Assembly (NCBI RefSeq): GCF_042657065.1
Contig: NZ_JBHSNF010000001.1
Location: 1,488,001 to 1,552,000, forward strand
Reading direction: 5' to 3'
From: Rhodanobacter ginsengisoli
GTDB lineage: Bacteria > Pseudomonadota > Gammaproteobacteria > Xanthomonadales > Rhodanobacteraceae
Length of the DNA: 64,000 bases
Below, in pieces: positions 55,592-64,000 of this stretch. Position 1 is the stretch's first letter, and every line of letters starts with the position of its first letter. A program made the position numbers and the translations under genes. The notes beneath the pieces were generated by a model that saw only the letters and a program-made list of their open reading frames with translations, was not told the DNA's origin and made no database searches.

Positions 55592-57706
55592 GTGGCAAAA
55601 GTAACCAAGTCATTCCAGTACGGTAGTCACGAAGTCACACTGGAGACGGGCGAAATTGCCCGCCAGGCGTCCGGTGCGGTCATGGCCAGCATGGGCGGTA
55701 CCGTGGTGCTGGTCACCGCGGTGGCCGCAACCAAGCAGAAGGAAGGTCAGGATTTCTTCCCGCTCACCGTCGACTACGTGGAAAAGTTCTACTCCGCCGG
55801 CCGCATCCCGGGCGGGTTCTTCAAGCGTGAAGGCCGTCCGACCGAGAAGGAGACGCTGACCTCGCGCCTGATCGATCGCCCGGTGCGTCCGCTGTTCCCG
55901 GAAGACTTCAAGAACGAAGTGCAGGTGATCGCCCAGGTCGTTTCGCTGAATCCCGAAGTGGACGGCGACATCGTGGCGCTGCTCGGTGCCTCCGCTGCCT
56001 TGAGCCTGGCCGGTATCCCGTTCAAGGGCCCGATCGGCGCGGCGCGCGTCGGTTATGCCAATGGCCAGTACCTGCTGAACCCGTCGGCCACCGAGCTGAA
56101 GACCTCGGAGCTGGATCTGGTCGTCGCCGGTACCGCCGGCGCCGTGCTGATGGTGGAATCCGAAGCGAAGCTGCTGTCCGAGGACGTGATGCTCGGCGCG
56201 GTGATGTTCGGCCACCAGCAGATGCAGACCGCGATCCGCGCGATCGCCGAGCTGGCTGCCGAAGCCGCCCGGCCGTCGTGGGACTGGCAGGCACCGGCGC
56301 GCAACGAGTCGCTGGTGGCCGCGATCAAGGGCGCCGTCGGCAACAAGCTGGAAGAAGCCTTCCAGGTGCGCGACAAGCTGCAGCGCCGCGATGCGATTTC
56401 CGCGATCAAGGCCGACGTGCTGGCTGAGCTGAAGGCGCAGGCCGAAGCGAACGCCTGGTCGTCCGCCGAGATGTCGAAGGAATTCGGCGAGCTCGAATAT
56501 CACACCATGCGCGACAGCGTGCTGAAGACCAAGGTGCGTATCGACGGTCGCCAGCTGGACGACGTGCGCGCGATCACCGCACGAGTCGGTGTGCTTCCGC
56601 GCACCCATGGCTCGGCGCTGTTCACCCGCGGTGAGACGCAGGCGCTGGTCGTCATCACGCTGGGCACCACGCGTGACGCGCAGATCATCGACGCGCCGGG
56701 CGGCGAGTCGAAGGATCCGTTCCTGTTCCATTACAACTTTCCTCCGTTCTCGGTGGGCGAGGCAGGTCGCTTCGGCGCGCCGAAGCGTCGCGAGATCGGC
56801 CATGGCCGTCTCGCCAAGCGCGGTGTGCAGGCCGTCAAGCCGACGATCGAGGAATTCCCGTACGTGGTGCGCGTGGTTTCTGAAATCACTGAATCCAACG
56901 GTTCCTCGTCGATGGCCTCGGTGTGCGGTTCCTCGCTGGCGATGATGGATGCCGGCGTGCCGCTGAAGGCGCCGGTGGCCGGTATCGCGATGGGCCTGGT
57001 CAAGGAAGGCGGCGACTTCGTGGTGCTGTCCGACATCCTGGGCGACGAGGATCACCTCGGCGACATGGATTTCAAGGTGGCCGGCAGTGCCGATGGCATC
57101 TCCGCGCTGCAGATGGACATCAAGATCGACGGCATCACCGAGGAGATCATGAAGGTGGCGCTGGAGCAGGCCAAGCGTGGTCGTCTGCATATCCTCGGCG
57201 AGATGGCCAAGGCGCTGACCACCGCCCGCACGGAAATGAGCGAGTACGCGCCGCGCCTGATCACCATCAAGATTCACCCGGACAAGATCCGCGAAGTGAT
57301 CGGCAAGGGTGGCGCGACCATCCGTTCGATCACCGAGGAGACCGGCACCACGATCGACATCAGCGACGACGGCACGATCATCGTCGGCTCGGTCAATCGC
57401 GAGGCAGGCGAAGCGGCCCGCAAGCGCATCGAGCAGATCGTTTCCGACGTCGAGCCGGGGCGCATCTACGAGGGCAAGGTCGCCAAGCTGATGGATTTCG
57501 GCGCGTTCGTGACGATCATGCCGGGCAAGGATGGTCTGGTGCACGTGTCGCAGATCTCCGACGAGCGGGTCGAGAAGGTTTCCGACAAGCTCAAGGAAGG
57601 CGACATCGTCAAGGTCAAGGTGCTCGAGGTCGACAAGCAGGGCCGTATTCGCCTGTCGATGAAGGCCGTGACCGAGGAAGAGCGCGCCAACGGCGCCACT
57701 GCCTGA
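55592..57706 (+). CDS. pnp: Polyribonucleotide nucleotidyltransferase (PNPase)
   Basis: A 704-residue phosphorolytic 3'-5' exoribonuclease, part of the RNA degradosome. Two RNase PH domains (about 1-230 and 310-550) flank a helical linker, then a KH domain (IGKGGATIRSITEETG) and an S1 domain (YEGKVAKLMDFGAFVTIMPG). The GTG start has GAGGAG upstream. The rpsO-pnp gap is only 25 bases, too short for the RNase III stem that governs E. coli pnp. Confidence 0.97.
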   Translation: MAKVTKSFQYGSHEVTLETGEIARQASGAVMASMGGTVVLVTAVAATKQKEGQDFFPLTVDYVEKFYSAGRIPGGFFKREGRPTEKETLTSRLIDRPVRPLFPEDFKNEVQVIAQVVSLNPEVDGDIVALLGASAALSLAGIPFKGPIGAARVGYANGQYLLNPSATELKTSELDLVVAGTAGAVLMVESEAKLLSEDVMLGAVMFGHQQMQTAIRAIAELAAEAARPSWDWQAPARNESLVAAIKGAVGNKLEEAFQVRDKLQRRDAISAIKADVLAELKAQAEANAWSSAEMSKEFGELEYHTMRDSVLKTKVRIDGRQLDDVRAITARVGVLPRTHGSALFTRGETQALVVITLGTTRDAQIIDAPGGESKDPFLFHYNFPPFSVGEAGRFGAPKRREIGHGRLAKRGVQAVKPTIEEFPYVVRVVSEITESNGSSSMASVCGSSLAMMDAGVPLKAPVAGIAMGLVKEGGDFVVLSDILGDEDHLGDMDFKVAGSADGISALQMDIKIDGITEEIMKVALEQAKRGRLHILGEMAKALTTARTEMSEYAPRLITIKIHPDKIREVIGKGGATIRSITEETGTTIDISDDGTIIVGSVNREAGEAARKRIEQIVSDVEPGRIYEGKVAKLMDFGAFVTIMPGKDGLVHVSQISDERVEKVSDKLKEGDIVKVKVLEVDKQGRIRLSMKAVTEEERANGATA

Positions 57707-57726
57707 TCTTCAGGTCATTGTGATTC

Positions 57727-57756
57727 CACAAGGCCCGGCACATGCCGGGCCTTGTG
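57727..57756 (+). terminator. Palindromic hairpin after pnp
   Basis: A perfect 14-bp inverted repeat CACAAGGCCCGGCA/TGCCGGGCCTTGTG with CA between the arms. There is no T run, so it may stabilise or pause rather than act as a full intrinsic terminator. Confidence 0.6.
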
Positions 57757-57827
57757 CATTCCGGCCCGGCGATTTTGTGCAACAGGGTTTTGCTAGGATG
57801 CAGGGAACCCAGGACGAGGATGCAGCG

Positions 57828-59024
57828 ATGGCCGACCCGGCAAATGATTTCATCAGGGACTATCAGGCCCTGGCGCAACAGTCGTGGGATGCCTGGACGC
57901 GCCAGTTGCAGCAGCAACAGCCGCCGCCATCGATGGCCAATCCATTTTTCGCGCCGCCGCCGGCGCCGGCCGCCGGCAACGACACGCTGGAGCGCACTCT
58001 GTCCGGCCTGAAAGGATATTTCGACTGGATGCAGGCCGCCGCGGCTGGCGGGATGCCCGGCCAGTCCGGTGACTGGCGCCAGCAACTGCAGCAGATGTTC
58101 GGTGGCGCCAGCCAGCCGTTTGCCCAGGCATTCGGCGGCATCGACAGCGCCGGTGCGGAAGGCTTCGCGCGGCAGTGGCAGTCCTGGATGCAGGCGGCGC
58201 AGCACGGTGGTTTCGGCGAGATGCCCGGAGCATCGCAGGGACCCACCCCGGCCTTCGGGCTCAATCGCGAACAGCAGATGCAACAGCAGGAAATGGCCGC
58301 GGCCGTGATGGAATCGTTGCAGGCCTCGGGGCGTTATCAGGCGTTGATCCAGCGCGCCAACGCGCAAGGCATGGAGCGACTGCAGGACAAGCTGGCCCAG
58401 CATGCCGAACCCGGTCGCCAGATCGATTCGCTGAAGGCGCTATACGACCTGTGGGTGGATGCGGCGGAGGAGGCCTACGCCGAAATTGCCTTGTCCGACG
58501 AGTTCCGCGAGGTCTATGGCGACATGGTCAACAGGCAGATGCGCGTACGCCAGTTGCAGCAGCAGCAGACCGAGCAGATCTGCCAGCAACTGGGGGTGCC
58601 GACCCGCGCTGAAGTATCCAGTCTGGGTGAGCGACTGCAGGCGTTGCGTCGGGAATTTCGCGCCGGCCGGGCCGCATCGTCCGAAAGTCATGCCGACGAG
58701 GTCGTGGCGATGCGACGTGAACTGGCCGCATTGAAACGCCAGCTGGCCGCCGGCCCGGCGGCGACGTCGGCAGTGAAGAAGACCGCTTCCGCCAGGCCGT
58801 CGCGTTCGCCGGTGAAGAAGTCCGCCGCCGGGAAGGTTGCGACCAGGGCGGTGCGCAAGACACCCGGAGCGAAGAAAGCGGCTCCCGCAAAACCATCGCG
58901 TGCGCCAGCGAAGAAGTCCGCCGCAGGAAAGGTTGCGACCGGCGTGGCGCGCAAGACGGCGGCCAGCAAGACCAAGCCAGGCCCGGCATCCAAGTCACGC
59001 CCCAGCCCGCGCAAGCGCAAGTAA
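57828..59024 (+). CDS. phaE: Class III PHA synthase subunit PhaE with histone-H1-like tail
   Basis: A 398-residue protein. Residues 1-315 are PhaE-like: AQQSWDAWTRQLQQQ, a Gly/Gln-rich region with FGGASQPFAQAFGG, and helices QIDSLKALYDLWVDAAEEAYAE and EFREVYGDMVNRQMRVRQL. PhaE is the non-catalytic partner of PhaC in making polyhydroxyalkanoate. Residues 316-398 are Lys/Ala/Pro/Arg-rich and contain a 24-residue repeat at 322-345 and 354-377 (VKKSAAGKVAT and AKKSAAGKVAT cores), like histone H1 or PhaM tails that bind DNA. ATG 57828 has GAGGA upstream; ATG 57798 is possible. Confidence 0.85.
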   Translation: MADPANDFIRDYQALAQQSWDAWTRQLQQQQPPPSMANPFFAPPPAPAAGNDTLERTLSGLKGYFDWMQAAAAGGMPGQSGDWRQQLQQMFGGASQPFAQAFGGIDSAGAEGFARQWQSWMQAAQHGGFGEMPGASQGPTPAFGLNREQQMQQQEMAAAVMESLQASGRYQALIQRANAQGMERLQDKLAQHAEPGRQIDSLKALYDLWVDAAEEAYAEIALSDEFREVYGDMVNRQMRVRQLQQQQTEQICQQLGVPTRAEVSSLGERLQALRREFRAGRAASSESHADEVVAMRRELAALKRQLAAGPAATSAVKKTASARPSRSPVKKSAAGKVATRAVRKTPGAKKAAPAKPSRAPAKKSAAGKVATGVARKTAASKTKPGPASKSRPSPRKRK

Positions 59025-59037
59025 GGAGACCTGATCC

Positions 59038-60105
59038 ATGTACACGCCATTGCGCATCGACCCGGCCAAGGCCCTGGGCGATATCGCCGCCTTCCAGCGC
59101 AAACTTGCCGCTGGCATGGGCCATCTGCGCAGCATGCGCGAGCCGGAATACGCGAATACGCCACGCGAACTGGTCTACAGCGAGGACAAGCTGAAGGTGT
59201 GGCATTTCACCGGTCACGGCAAGCCGACCTCGAAGACCCCGTTGCTGATCGTGTACGCGCTGGTCAACACGGTCTGGATGACCGATCTGCAGGCCGATCG
59301 GTCGATGGTGCGCAACCTGCTGGAACAGGGCGAGGACGTCTACCTGATCGACTGGGGCTATCCGGACGGTGCCGATCGCTGGCTGACCCTGGACGATTAC
59401 ATCAATGGCTATCTCGACCGTTGTGTCGACGTGGTGCGCCAGCGGCATGAGCTGGACGCGATCAGCCTGCTCGGGATCTGCCAGGGCGGCACGTTCTCGC
59501 TGTGCTATGCCGCACTGCATCCGGACAAGGTGAAGAACCTGATCACCATGGTCACGCCGGTGGATTTCCAGACACCGGACAACATGCTGTCGCACTGGTG
59601 CCGCAACCTCGATGTGGATCAGTTCGTCGACACGATGGGCAACATCCCCGCCGGGCTGATGAACTATGTCTACCTGACCCTGAAACCGGTGCGGCTGAAC
59701 CAGCAGAAATACATCGGCATGGTCGATATCCTCGACAACCCGGCGGAGCTGGAGAACTTCCTGCGGATGGAACGCTGGATCTTCGATTCGCCGGATCAGG
59801 CCGGCGAGGCATTTCGGCAATTCATCAAGGATTTCTACCAGGGCAACAAGCTGCTCAAGGGCACGCTGGAAATCGGTGGCAAGCCGGTGGATCTGGGCAT
59901 GGTGACCCAGCCGGTGCTGAACATCTTCGCCGAGCAGGATCACCTGGTGCCGCCGGATGCCTCACGTGCGCTGGGCAAGCACGTGGGCACGAGCGATTAC
60001 ACCCCGCTGGCGTTCAAGGGTGGCCATATCGGCATCTATGTGTCCGGTCGCGCACAACGCGAAGTGCCGCCGGCGATCCATCAGTGGCTGCGCCAGCGCG
60101 CCTGA
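59038..60105 (+). CDS. phaC: Class III PHA synthase subunit PhaC
   Basis: A 355-residue alpha/beta hydrolase-fold polymerase for polyhydroxyalkanoates, working with PhaE. The catalytic triad is Cys148 in the lipase-like box GICQGG, Asp301 in EQDHLVPP and His330 in FKGGHIGIYVSG. Length matches class III PhaC (about 355). GGAG lies 9 bases before the ATG, and the gene follows phaE by 13 bases. Confidence 0.95.
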   Translation: MYTPLRIDPAKALGDIAAFQRKLAAGMGHLRSMREPEYANTPRELVYSEDKLKVWHFTGHGKPTSKTPLLIVYALVNTVWMTDLQADRSMVRNLLEQGEDVYLIDWGYPDGADRWLTLDDYINGYLDRCVDVVRQRHELDAISLLGICQGGTFSLCYAALHPDKVKNLITMVTPVDFQTPDNMLSHWCRNLDVDQFVDTMGNIPAGLMNYVYLTLKPVRLNQQKYIGMVDILDNPAELENFLRMERWIFDSPDQAGEAFRQFIKDFYQGNKLLKGTLEIGGKPVDLGMVTQPVLNIFAEQDHLVPPDASRALGKHVGTSDYTPLAFKGGHIGIYVSGRAQREVPPAIHQWLRQRA

Positions 60106-60127
60106 ATCCGCTCGGGTGCGTGCTCGT

Positions 60128-60154
60128 CTGCCGTGTGCAATCCACGCACGGCAG
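60128..60154 (+). promoter_or_regulatory. Hairpin just before mtnA
   Basis: CTGCCGTG and CACGGCAG form an 8-bp stem with an 11-base loop, ending 14 bases before the mtnA ATG and close to the AGGCG that may be its ribosome-binding site. It could be a phaC terminator remnant or lower mtnA translation. Confidence 0.4.
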
Positions 60155-60168
60155 GCGATAATGTGCGG

Positions 60169-61188
60169 ATGACCCATTCCTCCGAAGCCCACGATTCCAT
60201 CCGCGCCGTGCAGTGGCAGGGCAACCATCTGCGGCTGCTCGATCAGCGCCGGCTACCCGGTGAGGAAAGCTGGATCGATTGCCGCGATGCCGCGCAGGTC
60301 ACCCAGGCGATTCGCGATCTTGCCGTCCGCGGCGCGCCGGCCATCGGCATCGCTGCGGCCTGGGGCGTGGTGATGGCGGCGCAGCAGGCTGCTGCATTCG
60401 AACCGGCCCTTGCCATGCTGCGCGCGGCGCGCCCCACCGCGGTGAACCTGATGTGGGCGCTGGACCGGATGAACCGGCGCATCGCCGCAGGTGCGGATGC
60501 CGCGGCGCTGGAACGCGAGGCGCAGGCGATCCAGGACGAGGATTTGGCGGCCAATCGCCACATGGGCGAACTGGGCGCCTCGCTGATCGCCCCCGGCTCG
60601 GGCGTGCTGACCCACTGCAATACCGGTTCGCTGGCGACCGCCGGCTATGGCACCGCGCTCGGGGTGATCCGTGCCGGCGTGGCGGCAGGTCGGATTGCCC
60701 GGGTCTACGCCGGCGAAACCCGGCCGTGGCAGCAGGGCGCGCGGCTGACCATGTGGGAGCTGGTACGCGACGGCATTCCGGCGCAGCTGATTGCCGACTC
60801 GGCCGCCGCCCATCTGATGAAATCCGGTGCAGTGCAATGGGTGATCGTGGGTGCCGACCGGATTGCCGCCAATGGCGACACGGCGAACAAGATCGGCACC
60901 TACCAGCTGGCGATCGCGGCGAAGTACCACGGGGTGAAATTCATGGTCGTGGCGCCGTCATCCACCATCGACATGGCGACCGGGGATGGCGAGGCGATCG
61001 AGATCGAATTCCGCGACCCGGCTGAACTGCTCGCTACCGCCGGAGTGCGTACCGTGGTCGAGGGCGCAAAGGCGTGGAACCCGGTGTTCGACGTGGCGCC
61101 GGCGGAATTGATCGACGCGATCGTCACCGAACGCGGGGTGATCGAGCGGCCGAACAGCATCGCGATGCAGGCGATGTTCGGATGCTGA
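60169..61188 (+). CDS. mtnA: Methylthioribose-1-phosphate isomerase
   Basis: A 339-residue isomerase of the methionine salvage pathway, turning methylthioribose-1-phosphate into methylthioribulose-1-phosphate. Catalytic Cys150 (THCNTGSLATAGYGTALG) and Asp230 (VGADRIAANGDTANKIGTY) are in place, as are the RGAPAIGIAAA and YAGETRPWQQGARLT segments. ATG 60169 or GTG 60163 could be the start. No other mtn gene is in the window. Confidence 0.95.
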   Translation: MTHSSEAHDSIRAVQWQGNHLRLLDQRRLPGEESWIDCRDAAQVTQAIRDLAVRGAPAIGIAAAWGVVMAAQQAAAFEPALAMLRAARPTAVNLMWALDRMNRRIAAGADAAALEREAQAIQDEDLAANRHMGELGASLIAPGSGVLTHCNTGSLATAGYGTALGVIRAGVAAGRIARVYAGETRPWQQGARLTMWELVRDGIPAQLIADSAAAHLMKSGAVQWVIVGADRIAANGDTANKIGTYQLAIAAKYHGVKFMVVAPSSTIDMATGDGEAIEIEFRDPAELLATAGVRTVVEGAKAWNPVFDVAPAELIDAIVTERGVIERPNSIAMQAMFGC

Positions 61189-61595
61189 AGATTTCGCGCG
61201 AAATCGCCCTGTTCGCAGTGGGCGGCGTGCTCGGCCTGCTGGTCGATGCCACGATCGTGCAGGCCCTGGTGGGCATGGCCGGCTGGAATCCGTACCTTGC
61301 CCGCGTGCTCTCGTTCCTGGTCGCCGCAACGGTGACCTGGTGGTGGAACCGCAGCTATACCTTTTCCGATCGCCGCAGCGATCGTGCGGCGCATGCGGAA
61401 TGGCTGCACTGGCTGGGACTGATGGGCGTCGGTGCGCTGGTCAATTACGGGGTTTACGCGTTGCTCCTGCTGCGCTTTCCATGGTTGCATCGCTGGCCGG
61501 CACTGGCCGCCGCGGCCGGGTCGGCGGTGGCGGCACTGGTCAATTTTTCGACAGCCCGCGGGATGCTTTTCAAGCGCCCCAAGGTGTCGTCATAA
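61182..61595 (+). CDS. GtrA-family membrane protein
   Basis: A 137-residue protein with four membrane helices (ALFAVGGVLGLLVDATIVQAL, then three more), the family motif WWWNRSYTFSDRRS after helix 2 and NFSTARGMLFKRP at the end. GtrA-type proteins are thought to flip or help transfer lipid-linked sugars for surface glycan modification. It overlaps mtnA by 7 bases. The sugar and partner glycosyltransferase are not in the window. Confidence 0.85.
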   Translation: MLKISREIALFAVGGVLGLLVDATIVQALVGMAGWNPYLARVLSFLVAATVTWWWNRSYTFSDRRSDRAAHAEWLHWLGLMGVGALVNYGVYALLLLRFPWLHRWPALAAAAGSAVAALVNFSTARGMLFKRPKVSS

Positions 61596-61620
61596 GCTCT
61601 TGATTTCAAAGAGCTAAATC

Positions 61621-61650
61621 CTGTCATTTTGACGGGCTACGTGGTACACT
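61621..61650 (+). promoter_or_regulatory. Likely gyrA promoter
   Basis: TACACT (61645-61650) is the likely -10; CTGTCA (61621-61626) with an 18-base gap is a fair -35. The start would be near 61657, giving a 77-base leader. Confidence 0.5.
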
Positions 61651-61688
61651 CCTCAGGTTGATTTCGGGTCGCTTGCGCATGCGCTTGA

Positions 61689-61712
61689 GGCGCGTCGCCA
61701 GCGCCCTTTTTT
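61689..61712 (+). terminator. Terminator-like hairpin in the gyrA leader
   Basis: A short stem GGCGC/GCGCC with a 7-base loop is followed by C and six T, ending 21 bases before the gyrA ATG. It could attenuate gyrA or end readthrough from upstream genes. Confidence 0.45.
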
Positions 61713-61733
61713 CGTCCACAGGGAAGCCGATCA

Positions 61734-64000
<2,267 letters not shown>

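Noticed and set aside
61629..61650. TTGACG paired with TACACT as a gyrA promoter
   Set aside because: Only 10 bases separate them, too few for sigma-70; CTGTCA with 18 bases is preferred.

Overview
This is 64 kb of ordinary, high-GC, densely packed chromosome from a gammaproteobacterium, most likely a member of the Xanthomonadales/Rhodanobacteraceae (Rhodanobacter- or Dyella-like). The signs are the FNR-type regulator, a Kdo kinase of the KdkA type, a PilZ protein closely resembling the Xanthomonas type IV pilus PilZ, class III PHA synthase genes, a full ubiquinone-type Complex I operon, and GyrA with glutamine at position 83. No insertion sequence, prophage, CRISPR array or obvious foreign island is present, and genus assignment is inference.

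Layout. 0.1-2.2 kb: a tandem universal stress protein and an FNR-type regulator, divergent around a near-perfect FNR box, then tRNA-Pro(CGG). 2.3-6.1 kb: hisS, an unusually long histidine ammonia-lyase, and a DUF6165-like protein. 6.1-8.7 kb: lipopolysaccharide core genes (family 9 glycosyltransferase, Kdo kinase) and an MBL-fold hydrolase. 8.8-12.4 kb: tRNA-Ser(GGA), 4.5S SRP RNA, dnaX-ybaB-recR and a HIT protein. 12.4-18.1 kb, all minus strand: an Slp-type lipoprotein, the moxR-DUF58-TgpA transglutaminase set, a Maf/YceF pyrophosphatase and a small membrane-anchored protein. 18.2-33.3 kb: the yceD-rpmF-fab-pab-mltG-tmk-holB cluster, with plsX missing and pabB inserted, then a PIG-L-type deacetylase, a GAF-GAF-PAS-GGDEF-EAL protein and pilZ. 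33.5-48.2 kb: nuoA-N complete. 48.3-57.7 kb: initiator tRNA-fMet, rimP-nusA-infB-rbfA-truB-rpsO-pnp. 57.8-60.1 kb: phaE-phaC. 60.2-64 kb: mtnA, a GtrA-like protein and the first 755 codons of gyrA.

Functionally the window joins translation and transcription (tRNAs, 4.5S RNA, IF2, NusA, RimP, RbfA, TruB, S15, PNPase), fatty-acid and folate precursor synthesis, replication subunits (tau/gamma, delta-prime, gyrase), respiration (Complex I, FNR) and storage (PHA). The gene products are mostly well known. The less explained signals lie in leaders and gaps: a 48-nt palindrome before rpsO, a short hairpin repeat found twice 47 kb apart, an almost leaderless yceD promoter, an attenuator-like hairpin overlapped by an in-frame upstream rimP start, a 30-bp-period repeat between acpP and fabF, and a histone-H1-like repeated tail on PhaE. 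No wholly new multi-gene system could be supported.
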